Shown here: positions 45,000 through 52,851 of the stretch, one piece after another
How the letters are laid out: every line of letters begins with the position of its first letter
How positions within the stretch are numbered: the stretch's first letter is position 1
Assembly: GCF_024137965.1 (NCBI RefSeq)
Contig: NZ_CP099975.1
Location: forward strand, 1,054,001 to 1,118,000
Direction: 5' to 3'
Source: Halomonas sp. Y3
GTDB taxonomy: Bacteria > Pseudomonadota > Gammaproteobacteria > Pseudomonadales > Halomonadaceae
DNA length: 64,000 nucleotides
Program-made: the position numbers and the translations under genes
Notes under the pieces: model-generated
Seen by the model: only the letters and a program-made list of their open reading frames with translations
What the model was told of the DNA's origin: nothing
Database searches by the model: none

Positions 45000-45572
45000 T
45001 CACGGCACCAGCCACTGCCCCGCCCAGCCGTCGGCGCGCTCGAAGCGGGCGCGCCGATGGTGGGCGCGACCCAGGTGCAGGGCGTCGATGGCGCTGACGG
45101 TGAGGCGCAGCCGCGCGAACGCGGCCGGGTCGGGCGTCTTGGTATAGGCCAGCGCTTCGGGGATCGGCCGGCCCGGCGTGGCGGTGCTGCTATAGGCATA
45201 GCGAGAGGGCTCGGGCACGCTTGCCCAGACGTCGGCGACTCCGGGTCCCGTCTCGATGGCGACCTCGGCCTCGATGCGGATCTGCAGGTGGGCCGCGGCG
45301 TCCCAGACGTGCAGCGCCGCCAGGGGGTTGGCCCTGAGCTCGGCCACCTTGGCCGAGTGCCGGTCGGTGTAGAGCGACAGGGTGCCGGCTGCGGCATCGG
45401 CGCCGCGCAGCACCACGGTCCGCGCCTGGGGCCGGCCGGTGGCGTCCACGGTGGCGAGGGTAGGGTGGCGCGCCGGGGCGCGCCGGTCGTGCACGCCGCG
45501 GGTGAGCCGGGTCCAGATCTGGGCGTGCAGCGAGTCTATCTCGGCGGCCCAGGGGTGGGGGTCAGTCGTCAT
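45000..45572 (-). CDS. Pyridoxamine 5'-phosphate oxidase-family flavoprotein
   Basis: 190 aa from ATG 45572. It shows the split-barrel FMN fold: ARHPTLATVDATGRPQARTV, LSLYTDRHSAKVAELRANPL and ALHVWDAAAHLQIRIEAEV, and the C-terminal HLGRAHHRRARFERADGWAG. This is the PNPOx-like (PF12766-type) group rather than classical PdxH. It overlaps the upstream helical protein by 11 bp, so the two are translated together. Substrate unknown. Confidence 0.87.
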   Translation of the reverse strand: MTTDPHPWAAEIDSLHAQIWTRLTRGVHDRRAPARHPTLATVDATGRPQARTVVLRGADAAAGTLSLYTDRHSAKVAELRANPLAALHVWDAAAHLQIRIEAEVAIETGPGVADVWASVPEPSRYAYSSTATPGRPIPEALAYTKTPDPAAFARLRLTVSAIDALHLGRAHHRRARFERADGWAGQWLVP

Positions 45573-46095
45573 GGCGCTCTCCGCCGGTGTTCTTCTGTGC
45601 GTGGGCGATCTGCTGCATCTCGTCGGCGGCGCGCTGCAGCACTCCGGCCATCTGTGCCATGGGGCCGAGCCGGGCATCGGTGTAGATCATGCCCAGGCGG
45701 CTGTCGGGGCTGTCCGGGTCGAGGTGCCGGCGAAACTGTCGCGCCTCGACCGCCTCCTCTTCCAGCTCGGCCGCCATGCGGCCCAGGGCGCGCACCAGCG
45801 CCTGCGCCTGAGCCACGCTTTCCCGGGTCGCGTCGGCGCGCTCCCGCCAGGCGATGCGCACGGTTTCGGCGTGCGTGCCGGTGGGCGGCAGCGGCGGCAG
45901 CGCTTCGGCCAGCGAGCCTCGCAGCGCCTCGAGCCCCGCGGCGGACTCCCTGAGCTGCATGATGTCCTCCGGCTGCAGGCCGTGGCGCCCCAGCGACCGG
46001 GCGATTGCCGTCAGGCTGTGGTGAAAGATCTCCAGCTTCTGCAGGGCGTCAAGCACGGCGTCGGCTTCGATGGAGACGGTCTTCGTCGCACTCAC
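45562..46095 (-). CDS. Helical protein of unknown function
   Basis: 177 aa, mostly alpha-helical, acidic, with no membrane segment. Leucine-rich helices (ADAVLDALQKLEIFHHSLTA, AQALVRALGRMAAELEEEAV and GPMAQMAGVLQRAADEMQQI) suggest a bundle or coiled coil. It looks like a small phasin- or methyl-accepting-like bundle but matches no family I can name. Overlaps the PNPOx-family gene by 11 bp and is divergent from lldD (60 bp). Confidence 0.75.
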   Translation of the reverse strand: MSATKTVSIEADAVLDALQKLEIFHHSLTAIARSLGRHGLQPEDIMQLRESAAGLEALRGSLAEALPPLPPTGTHAETVRIAWRERADATRESVAQAQALVRALGRMAAELEEEAVEARQFRRHLDPDSPDSRLGMIYTDARLGPMAQMAGVLQRAADEMQQIAHAQKNTGGERHDD

Positions 46096-46155
46096 ATGAC
46101 CTCCGATGGTCTTCTGTTATTCTGCTGGTGACTGCTCTTCCACCCAGGAGCCGAG

Positions 46156-47325
46156 ATGCCGATCTACACCAATATCGAAGACCTCAAGCGCCACTACGCG
46201 CGGCGCACGCCCAGGATGTTCTACGACTACGCGGAGTCCGGCAGCTGGACCGAGCAGACCTTCCGTGAAAATACCAGCGACTTCCAGCACATTCACCTGA
46301 AGCAGCGCGTGGCGGTCGATATGTCCGGACGCACCACGCAGAGCCGGATGATCGGCGAAGAGGTGGCCATGCCGGTGGCGCTGGCGCCGGTGGGGCTGAC
46401 CGGCATGCAGTCCGCCGACGGCGAGATCAAGGCGGCCCGAGCCGCCGAGGCCTTCGGGGTGCCCTTCACGCTCTCCACCATGTCGATCTGCTCGATCGAG
46501 GATGTGGCCGAGCACACCACCCGGCCCTTCTGGTTCCAGGTCTATACGCTCAAGGATGACGACTTCATGCGTCGCCTGATCGAGCGTGCCCGGGCGGCCG
46601 GCTGCTCGGCGATCGTGGTCACGGTGGATCTTCAGGTGCTCGGCCAGCGCCACAAGGACATCAAGAACGGCCTCTCGGCGCCGCCCAAGCTGACGCCGCG
46701 ATCGATCGCCAACCTGGCCACTAAGATCCCCTGGGGGCTGGAGATGCTGCGCACCAAGCGTCGCTCCTTCGGCAACATCGTCGGCCATGCCAGGGGCGTC
46801 ACCGACCCGTCGTCACTCTCGGCCTGGACGGCCGAGGCGTTCGATGTCTCCCTGGACTGGAAGCGCATCGCGCAGTTCAAGGAGTGGTGGGGCGGCAAGC
46901 TGATCATCAAGGGCATCATGACGCCCGAGGATGCGCGGCACGCCGTGGAGGTCGGCGCCGATGCCATCGTCGTCTCCAACCACGGCGGCCGCCAGCTCGA
47001 CGGCGCCGTGAGCTCCATTCGCATGCTGCCGTCGATCATGGACGCCGTGGGTGGTGAGGTGGAGGTGCATCTCGACTCCGGCATCCGCTCCGGCCAGGAC
47101 GTGCTCAAGGCGCTGGCCCTGGGGGCCCAGGGTACCTACATCGGCCGGGCCTTCACCTATGGGCTTGGGGCGGCGGGCGAGGCGGGCGTGACCCGGGCGC
47201 TGGAGATCATCCACAAGGAGCTCGATGTCAGCATGGCGCTGTGCGGCGAAACCGACGTGACGCAGCTGGGGGCGCATAACCTCTATGTCCCCCGGGGCTT
47301 CGGCGACCCCACCGTCAGGCTCTGA
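46156..47325 (+). CDS. lldD: L-lactate dehydrogenase (FMN, quinone-linked) or related alpha-hydroxy-acid oxidase
   Basis: 389 aa TIM-barrel flavoprotein. The N-terminal MFYDYAESGSWTEQTFREN block, FMN contacts in PVALAPVGLTGMQ and LSTMSICSIEDVAEHT, the substrate Tyr in WFQVYTLKDD, catalytic His in VVSNHGGRQLDGA, and the phosphate-binding HLDSGIRSGQDVLKALALG are all present. It oxidises L-lactate to pyruvate at the membrane face. Length fits LldD (~380-396). Single gene; no permease or LldR lies nearby, so another 2-hydroxy-acid substrate is possible. Confidence 0.9.
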   Translation: MPIYTNIEDLKRHYARRTPRMFYDYAESGSWTEQTFRENTSDFQHIHLKQRVAVDMSGRTTQSRMIGEEVAMPVALAPVGLTGMQSADGEIKAARAAEAFGVPFTLSTMSICSIEDVAEHTTRPFWFQVYTLKDDDFMRRLIERARAAGCSAIVVTVDLQVLGQRHKDIKNGLSAPPKLTPRSIANLATKIPWGLEMLRTKRRSFGNIVGHARGVTDPSSLSAWTAEAFDVSLDWKRIAQFKEWWGGKLIIKGIMTPEDARHAVEVGADAIVVSNHGGRQLDGAVSSIRMLPSIMDAVGGEVEVHLDSGIRSGQDVLKALALGAQGTYIGRAFTYGLGAAGEAGVTRALEIIHKELDVSMALCGETDVTQLGAHNLYVPRGFGDPTVRL

Positions 47326-47349
47326 CGGCCGGCCGCCCATCCGCTCGGC

Positions 47350-47380
47350 GCAGACGCAGACGCCGACGCCGACGCCGACG
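47350..47380. repeat. Short GACGCC tandem repeat
   Basis: GCAGAC twice and then CGACGC-type units (about 5 hexamer copies) lead directly into the partial symporter copy. Slippage-prone and at the junction of a duplicated segment. Confidence 0.6.
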
Positions 47381-47479
47381 TTGGCGTTGCGCCGGCGCAG
47401 CTACATGCCGAGCAGGGTGGGCACCAGCAGCACCCCCACGATATTGCCCGAAGGGATCCGGAAGGCGGCGTCGATGCCG
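47373..47479 (-). pseudogene. Partial copy of the bile-acid:Na+ symporter gene
   Basis: This ~107-bp stretch is nearly identical to 50281-50396 inside the symporter gene, in the same orientation, apart from a 9-bp deletion and a few substitutions. It encodes the segment around GMWLRRRNANVG only. It lies between lldD and mesX, so the mesX-mesD pair is flanked by a direct repeat. The 198 bp from 47480 to mesX are AT-rich and hold no further gene I can support. Confidence 0.85.
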
Positions 47480-47677
47480 ATCAGGCGTTCCTTAACAATC
47501 GTCAGGTGCTGCATCGCACTGTGGGGTCTCACCTGTAAAGCAGAAGTTTTGTGATCCACTATGAATTAAATTGATGTTGGGCATGAAATTCTTAAGCTTT
47601 ACTCATGATTATCTGGGCTTGATACTCTCTTCCATTGACTTGGATTCATGTCTCAGTAATCAGGATGGTGTATCCCG

Positions 47678-48661
47678 ATGGAAAGCGATTTTACATTTTC
47701 TGTTAAGAGTATTCGTTTCGATGAGAATTATCGGCCTTCGGATAATACTCGTATCACTACCAACTTTGCCAACCTGGCTAGAGGCACGAAGCGCGAAGAG
47801 AATTTGCACAACACCTTGAGGATGATTGACAATCGCTTCAATGCTTTGGCGGATTGGGACAACCCTTGGGGAGACCGCTATGCCGTCGAGCTTGATATCA
47901 TTTCTGTTGAGTTGGCCATGGGTGCTGCCTCGAAGAGTGGTGCCCTTCCTATTATCGAGATCTTGAAGACGAATATCATTGATAAGAAGAGCAATGAGAG
48001 GATTGAGGGCATTGCAGGGAACAACTTTTCCTCTTATGTGCGAGACTACGACTTCAGTCTGCTGCTGCAGGAGCACAATAAGCATCAGGAGGCATTCAGC
48101 GTTCCGGAAGATTTCGGCGTTTTACATGGTAAGCTGTTCCAGGCCTTCGTGAATTCTGATACCTACAAGGAGTACTTCAAGAAGCCCCCTGTCATCTGTA
48201 TCAGTGTGTCGAGCACCAAGACCTATCACCGGACAGAAAACCATCATCCCGTGCTGGGCGTCGAGTACCTGCAGGAAGAGCGCTCACTGACTGATGAATA
48301 TTTCAATAAGATGGGGATGAAGGTCCGCTACTTCATGCCTCCGGGTAGCGTGGCGCCTTTGGCCTTCTATTTTCAGGGTGACCTGCTGGTTGACTACACC
48401 AACCTTGAACTTATCAGCACCATCAGCACCATGGATACTTTTCAGAAAATATATCGCCCGGAAATCTACAATGCCAACTCGGTGGCGGGGAAATGCTACC
48501 AGCCAAGCCTGGAGAGGCAGGACTACTCGGTGACCAAGGTCGATTATGACCGGGAGGAGCGTAGTCGGCTGGCGACCGAGCAGGGCAAGTTCGTTGAAGA
48601 GAACTTCATCAAGCCCTACCGCGCTGTTCTTGAGAAGTGGTCGGCTAACTATGCCCTTTGA
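47678..48661 (+). CDS. mesX: MesX (DUF1852), partner of methionine synthase MesD
   Basis: 327 aa of the DUF1852 family, starting FTFSVKSIRFDENYRPSDNT, with NPWGDRYAVELDIISVE and SVSSTKTYHRTENHHPVLGV. Genetic work on folate-independent methionine synthases (MesA-MesD families) found that MesD needs MesX and oxygen; MesX's chemistry is not known. It is directly upstream of mesD. The 5' region is AT-rich, with TGAATTAAATTGA close to a MetR-type site, which I treat as suggestive only. Confidence 0.88.
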   Translation: MESDFTFSVKSIRFDENYRPSDNTRITTNFANLARGTKREENLHNTLRMIDNRFNALADWDNPWGDRYAVELDIISVELAMGAASKSGALPIIEILKTNIIDKKSNERIEGIAGNNFSSYVRDYDFSLLLQEHNKHQEAFSVPEDFGVLHGKLFQAFVNSDTYKEYFKKPPVICISVSSTKTYHRTENHHPVLGVEYLQEERSLTDEYFNKMGMKVRYFMPPGSVAPLAFYFQGDLLVDYTNLELISTISTMDTFQKIYRPEIYNANSVAGKCYQPSLERQDYSVTKVDYDREERSRLATEQGKFVEENFIKPYRAVLEKWSANYAL

Positions 48662-48706
48662 CTGCGACTGCGCCCTTTGACTCTGCCCTTTGACTGCGCC
48701 CTTTGA
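48653..48706 (+). repeat. Four copies of GCCCTTTGA at the mesX-mesD junction
   Basis: GCCCTTTGA occurs at 48653, 48672, 48685 and 48698, with spacings of 19, 13 and 13 bp. The first copy contains the mesX stop codon. The array fills most of the spacer before mesD and looks like slippage-type duplication of the gene end. Confidence 0.8.
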
Positions 48707-48732
48707 TTCATCCATCAGCGAGATTTTCCATC

Positions 48733-49791
48733 ATGGCAACATTGCTACCCACCTCGACCGCCGGCAGTCTCCCCAAGCCGTCCTGGCTTGCACAGCCGGA
48801 GGTGCTGTGGTCGCCCTGGAAGCTGCAGGGTGAGGAGCTGACGGAAGGCAAGCAGGACGCCCTGCGTCTGGCCTTGCATGAACAGCAGCACGCGGGCATC
48901 GACATCGTCAGCGACGGCGAGCAGTCGCGCCAACATTTTGTCACGACCTTTATCGAACACCTCAATGGGGTCGACTTCGAGAAGCGCGAAACCGTCAGGA
49001 TTCGCGACCGCTACGACGCCAGCGTTCCCTCGGTCGTCGGTGAGGTGTCTCGCCAGAAGCCGGTGTTCGTTGATGACGCCAGATTCCTGCGTGAGCAAAC
49101 CACGCAACCCATCAAGTGGGCGCTGCCTGGCCCCATGACCATGATCGACACCCTGTATGATGGTCACTATAAAAGCCGGGAAAAGCTCGCCTGGGAGTTT
49201 GCCAAGATTCTCAACCAGGAGGCGCGAGAGCTGGAGGAGGCCGGGGTTGATATCATCCAGTTCGATGAGCCAGCCTTTAACGTGTTCTTCGATGAGGTGA
49301 ATGACTGGGGGATCGCCACCCTGGAGAAGGCGATCGAGGGGCTGAAGTGCGAGACGGCCGTGCATATTTGCTACGGCTATGGCATCAAGGCAAATACGGA
49401 CTGGAAAAGCACGCTCGGCACGGAATGGCGTCAGTACGAAGAAGTCTTTCCCAAGCTGCAACAGTCCAATATCGATATCGTCTCGCTGGAGTGTCACAAC
49501 TCTCGCGTTCCCATGGAGCTCATTGAGCTTATCCGGGACAAGAAGGTCATGGTGGGAGCGATCGATGTCGCCACCCATGCCATCGAAACGCCGGAAGAGG
49601 TGGCCAACACCCTGCGCAAGGCACTTCAGTTTGTCGACGCCGAGAATTTGTATCCTTGCACGAACTGCGGCATGGCGCCTTTGCCTCGCCAGGTGGCCAG
49701 GGCCAAGCTGGAGGCATTGAGCGCCGGGGCAGAAATGGTGCGAAGGGAGCTCGCAAGATCAGCCTCCCCAAGGCTGGCGCCTAGCCTATAA
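48733..49791 (+). CDS. mesD: MesD, folate-independent core methionine synthase
   Basis: 352 aa, much shorter than MetE (~750) and corresponding to its C-terminal barrel only. Opening LLPTSTAGSLPKPSWLAQPE, active-site segments GEQSRQHFVTTFIEHLNGV and IKWALPGPMTMIDTLYD, and zinc ligands in VHICYGYG (His, Cys) and YPCTNCGMAPL (Cys). It transfers a methyl group to homocysteine; in this family the methyl donor is not 5-methyl-tetrahydrofolate and is unresolved. Always paired with MesX, as here. Start ATG 48733 has a weak ribosome site. Confidence 0.88.
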   Translation: MATLLPTSTAGSLPKPSWLAQPEVLWSPWKLQGEELTEGKQDALRLALHEQQHAGIDIVSDGEQSRQHFVTTFIEHLNGVDFEKRETVRIRDRYDASVPSVVGEVSRQKPVFVDDARFLREQTTQPIKWALPGPMTMIDTLYDGHYKSREKLAWEFAKILNQEARELEEAGVDIIQFDEPAFNVFFDEVNDWGIATLEKAIEGLKCETAVHICYGYGIKANTDWKSTLGTEWRQYEEVFPKLQQSNIDIVSLECHNSRVPMELIELIRDKKVMVGAIDVATHAIETPEEVANTLRKALQFVDAENLYPCTNCGMAPLPRQVARAKLEALSAGAEMVRRELARSASPRLAPSL

Positions 49792-49849
49792 GGTGTTCTG
49801 GTGTCAGGCATGCCGCGCCGACCAGCGACCGCGGCATGGCTAAGTCTTC

Positions 49850-50761
49850 TCACCCCCTGACCGGCCCTTCGGCCTCCACCTTCGCCTGGTCCCGGGCGAG
49901 CTCCTCGCGCAGGCTGCGTGCCCGGTAGTAGAAGGTCACGAAGGTGGAGGTGATAACGATGAACAGCGAGTACATCACCGGAATCAGCAGCATCTGCTGC
50001 TGGGTCTCGCCGGCAAACGACAGGGTAACGATCAGCACCGCCAACGGCCCATTCTGGATGCCGGTCTCCAGCGACACGGTGCGCGCCTTCTGCGGATTGA
50101 GCCGCACCGCGCGGCTGAACCAGTAACCGATCAGGAAGCCACACAGGCCCAGCCCCACCGAGGCCAGGTAGACCTCGGGGCCGGTGGTCATCAGCAGCTG
50201 CCAGTTGCGCGGCACCCAGGTCGCGATCAGGAAGACGATTACCACCACCCCGAGGATGCCGCCCATCAGCTCGGTGCAGGCGCCGACGTTGGCGTTGCGC
50301 CGGCGCAGCCACATGCCGAGCAGGGTCGGCACCAGCAGCACGCCGAGCACCGCCACGATATTGCCCGAGGGGATCCGGAAGGCGGCGTCGATGCCGCTGG
50401 TGTAGAAGGTCAGCACCAGGGGCACCATGACCACCGCCAGCAGGGTCGAGCAGACCGTCATCAGGATGGAGAGCCCGAGCAGGCTCTTCGAGAAGTAGGC
50501 GAAGATGTTGGAGGTGGTGCCGCCGGGCACGCAGCCCATCAGGATCAGGCTGACCGCCTGGATGGGGGGCAGCTGCAGGGCGCGGCCGATCAGGAAGGCG
50601 AGCAGCGGCATGAAGAGGTACTGGGAGGCAAAGCCGATGCCGATCGCCTGGGGGTGGCGCAGGGCGATGCGGAAGTCCTTGAAGGTCAGCGACGACCCCA
50701 TGCCCAGCATGATCACGGCCATCATGATGGCCAGCAGGGTCTCCTCGAGTGGGCTCAGCAT
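49850..50761 (-). CDS. Bile acid:sodium symporter (BASS) family transporter
   Basis: 303 aa, about nine to ten helices. The family blocks are IMLGMGSSLTFKDFRIALRHP, MGCVPGGTTSNIFAYFSKSL and a final SLETGIQNGPLAVLIVTLSF. The GGTTSN and ETGIQN motifs form the Na+ sites. Bacterial members carry organic acids such as pantoate or other anions; bile acid is unlikely here. It overlaps the acyl-CoA ligase start by 7 bp, suggesting shared use of a carboxylic substrate. Part of it is duplicated at 47373-47479. Confidence 0.92.
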   Translation of the reverse strand: MLSPLEETLLAIMMAVIMLGMGSSLTFKDFRIALRHPQAIGIGFASQYLFMPLLAFLIGRALQLPPIQAVSLILMGCVPGGTTSNIFAYFSKSLLGLSILMTVCSTLLAVVMVPLVLTFYTSGIDAAFRIPSGNIVAVLGVLLVPTLLGMWLRRRNANVGACTELMGGILGVVVIVFLIATWVPRNWQLLMTTGPEVYLASVGLGLCGFLIGYWFSRAVRLNPQKARTVSLETGIQNGPLAVLIVTLSFAGETQQQMLLIPVMYSLFIVITSTFVTFYYRARSLREELARDQAKVEAEGPVRG

Positions 50762-52533
50762 GATGGTCTCCCGTCAGTGGCGGCGTGCGGATGATCCTTG
50801 AGGTACTGGGCGCGCAGGTCCTTGCGCAGCACCTTGCCGATGGGGCTCTTGGGCAGCTCGTCGACGAAGGCGATCTGCTTGGGCACCTTGTAGCGGGCCA
50901 GCTGCTGCCGGCAGTGGGCCTTCACCGCGTCGCGGTCGAGCTCGCCGCGGGTGACGATATAGGCGCGCACCGCCTCGCCGGTGTCCAGGTCGGGCACGCC
51001 GATCACCCCCACCTCGTGCACGGCGTCGAGCAGGGCGATGCAGTCCTCCACCTCGTTGGGGTAGACGTTGAAGCCGCTGACCAGGATCAGGTCCTTCTTG
51101 CGGTCGACGATGCGCAGGTAGCCGTCCGCGTCCATGGCGGCCACATCCCCGGTGTAGAGCCAGCCGTCGCGCAGGGCCTCGGCGGTGGCCTCGGGCTGCT
51201 GCCAGTAGCCCTGCATCACCTGGGGGCCCCGGGCGGTGAGCTCTCCAGGCTCCCCCTGGGCCACCGGCGCGCCGGCGTCATCGACCAGGCGGACCTCGGT
51301 GCCGGGTACCGGAATGCCGATGCTGCCCGGCTTGCGCGTCCCCACCAGGGGGTTGAAGCTGATCACCGGCGAGCTCTCGGTGAGGCCGTAACCCTCCACC
51401 AGCGGGGTGCCGGTGATGGCCTCCCAGCGCTCGGCCACGGCGGCGTGCAGTGCCGTGCCGCCGGCCGCTGCGGCGCGCAGCTTGCGTGGCGGGTAGAGGG
51501 TGAACCACTCCTCGTTGAGCAGGGCATTGAAGAGGGTATTCACCCCGCTGATCCAGCTCACGGGGTAGTTCTCGATGGCCCGCTGCAGGTTCTGGATCGG
51601 CCGCGGGTTGGGCACCAGGACGTTGTGGGCGCCGTGCTTGAAGAAGGCGAGCAGGTTCACCGAAAAGGCGAAGATATGATAGAGCGGCAGGGCGGTAAGC
51701 ACGCACTCCTCGCCGTCGCCGATATGCGAGCCGGCCATCGCCTCGATCTGGGCCACGTTGGCGAGCAGGTTGCCGTGGCTGAGCATGGCCCCCTTGGCGA
51801 TGCCGGTGGTGCCGCCGGTGTACTGCAGCGCGGCGAGGCTCTCCGGGGCCAGGTCGCGCCAGTAGTCGGGCACGCTGATGCCCTGTGCCTGGCCCAGCCG
51901 CCGGCCCTCGGCCAGCGCCTCACCGAGGGGAGTCGCCTTGACCGGGCAGGGCGGGATCACCCGGTTCCAGTAGCGGAGCACCGCCTGCACCACGTGGCGC
52001 ACCACGGGCGGGAAGAACTGGGCGAGGCTTGCCACCACCACATGGCGGATGGCGGTGTGTGGCAGCACCTCGGGGAGCTTGTCGACGAACATATCGACGA
52101 TCACCAGCGCTTCGGCGCCGCTGTCGTGAAACTGGTGAATCATCTCGCCGGCCGCGTAGAGCGGGTTGGTGTTCACCAGCACGCAGCCCGCCTTGAGGAT
52201 CCCGAACACCACCACCGGGTAGCTCAGGCAGTTGGGCAGCTGCACCGCGACCCGGCTGCCGGGGGCGAGACCCAGGCCCTCGCGCAGATAGAGGGCGAAG
52301 GCGTCGGAGGCCGCGTCGACCTGGGCATAGCTGAGCGCGCCGTTCATGCCGTTGGGCATGCAGCTGGTAAAGGCGCGCCGCTCGGCGAAGCGCTCGGCGC
52401 TGTCGCTGATCAGCACCGCCAGGTTGGCGTGTTCCGGGGGCGGCAGCTTGGCCGATATGCCGTCGCGGTAGTGACGCGTCCAGGGGTGAGGGGGCTGGCG
52501 GCGAGGGGTGGCGGCATCCTGCGATGACTCCAT
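50755..52533 (-). CDS. Long-chain fatty-acid--CoA ligase (AMP-forming)
   Basis: 592 aa of the adenylate-forming family. P-loop LQYTGGTTGIAKGAMLSHGN, the EGYGLTESSPVISFNP motif, GWLYTGDVAAMDADGYLRIV and the hinge DRKKDLILVSGFNVYPNEVE are all present; the C-terminal catalytic Lys is in PKSPIGKVLRKDLR. Resembles FadD. It activates fatty or other carboxylic acids as CoA thioesters. The downstream symporter may import the substrate. RBS AGGGAGGAACC on the minus strand. The 200 bp upstream contain AT-rich promoter-like DNA and nothing else. Confidence 0.93.
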   Translation of the reverse strand: MESSQDAATPRRQPPHPWTRHYRDGISAKLPPPEHANLAVLISDSAERFAERRAFTSCMPNGMNGALSYAQVDAASDAFALYLREGLGLAPGSRVAVQLPNCLSYPVVVFGILKAGCVLVNTNPLYAAGEMIHQFHDSGAEALVIVDMFVDKLPEVLPHTAIRHVVVASLAQFFPPVVRHVVQAVLRYWNRVIPPCPVKATPLGEALAEGRRLGQAQGISVPDYWRDLAPESLAALQYTGGTTGIAKGAMLSHGNLLANVAQIEAMAGSHIGDGEECVLTALPLYHIFAFSVNLLAFFKHGAHNVLVPNPRPIQNLQRAIENYPVSWISGVNTLFNALLNEEWFTLYPPRKLRAAAAGGTALHAAVAERWEAITGTPLVEGYGLTESSPVISFNPLVGTRKPGSIGIPVPGTEVRLVDDAGAPVAQGEPGELTARGPQVMQGYWQQPEATAEALRDGWLYTGDVAAMDADGYLRIVDRKKDLILVSGFNVYPNEVEDCIALLDAVHEVGVIGVPDLDTGEAVRAYIVTRGELDRDAVKAHCRQQLARYKVPKQIAFVDELPKSPIGKVLRKDLRAQYLKDHPHAATDGRPSC

Positions 52534-52751
52534 GGGGTTCCTCCCTGGGGGTCGCTTATTATTTTAGTTCTTTCTTGTTTCTTGATAGCGGGTATCGGCC
52601 GCCACTGCACCCCCCTTTTCTCGCCGCCTGGCGCACGCTCTTTCCACGCCTCGGTGGCACTGCCTCTGCCGGTGGAGACTTGCAGGGGAGTGGCGTGAGT
52701 CGACAGGGCGTGTCGGACTGCTAGGCTTGAGCAACTCAGCCGCGCATCCTA

Positions 52752-52775
52752 CGCATCGACGCGAAGCGTGATGCG
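52752..52775 (+). repeat. Left-end hairpin of the TnpB element
   Basis: CGCATC-G-ACGC-GAA-GCGT-GATGCG: outer 6-bp and inner 4-bp stems with one bulged G. It has the same plan as the right-end hairpin, as expected for TnpA recognition. Confidence 0.75.
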
Positions 52776-52851
52776 CTAGTCAAGCGGCGAGCCTTGGCGA
52801 ACGCCAAGGCGAACAGTGGATAGATACCAGGTAATGGCTTAGGCTTTCTCC

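Noticed and set aside
47480-47677. SAM, SAH or cobalamin riboswitch before mesX
   Set aside because: Only a short CAGGTG/CACCTG stem is seen. No conserved riboswitch core is present.
50785-52527. 580-codon open frame on the + strand
   Set aside because: Exact antisense shadow of the acyl-CoA ligase gene. Its composition is His/Gly/Gln-rich with no motif, as usual for the opposite strand of GC-rich genes.
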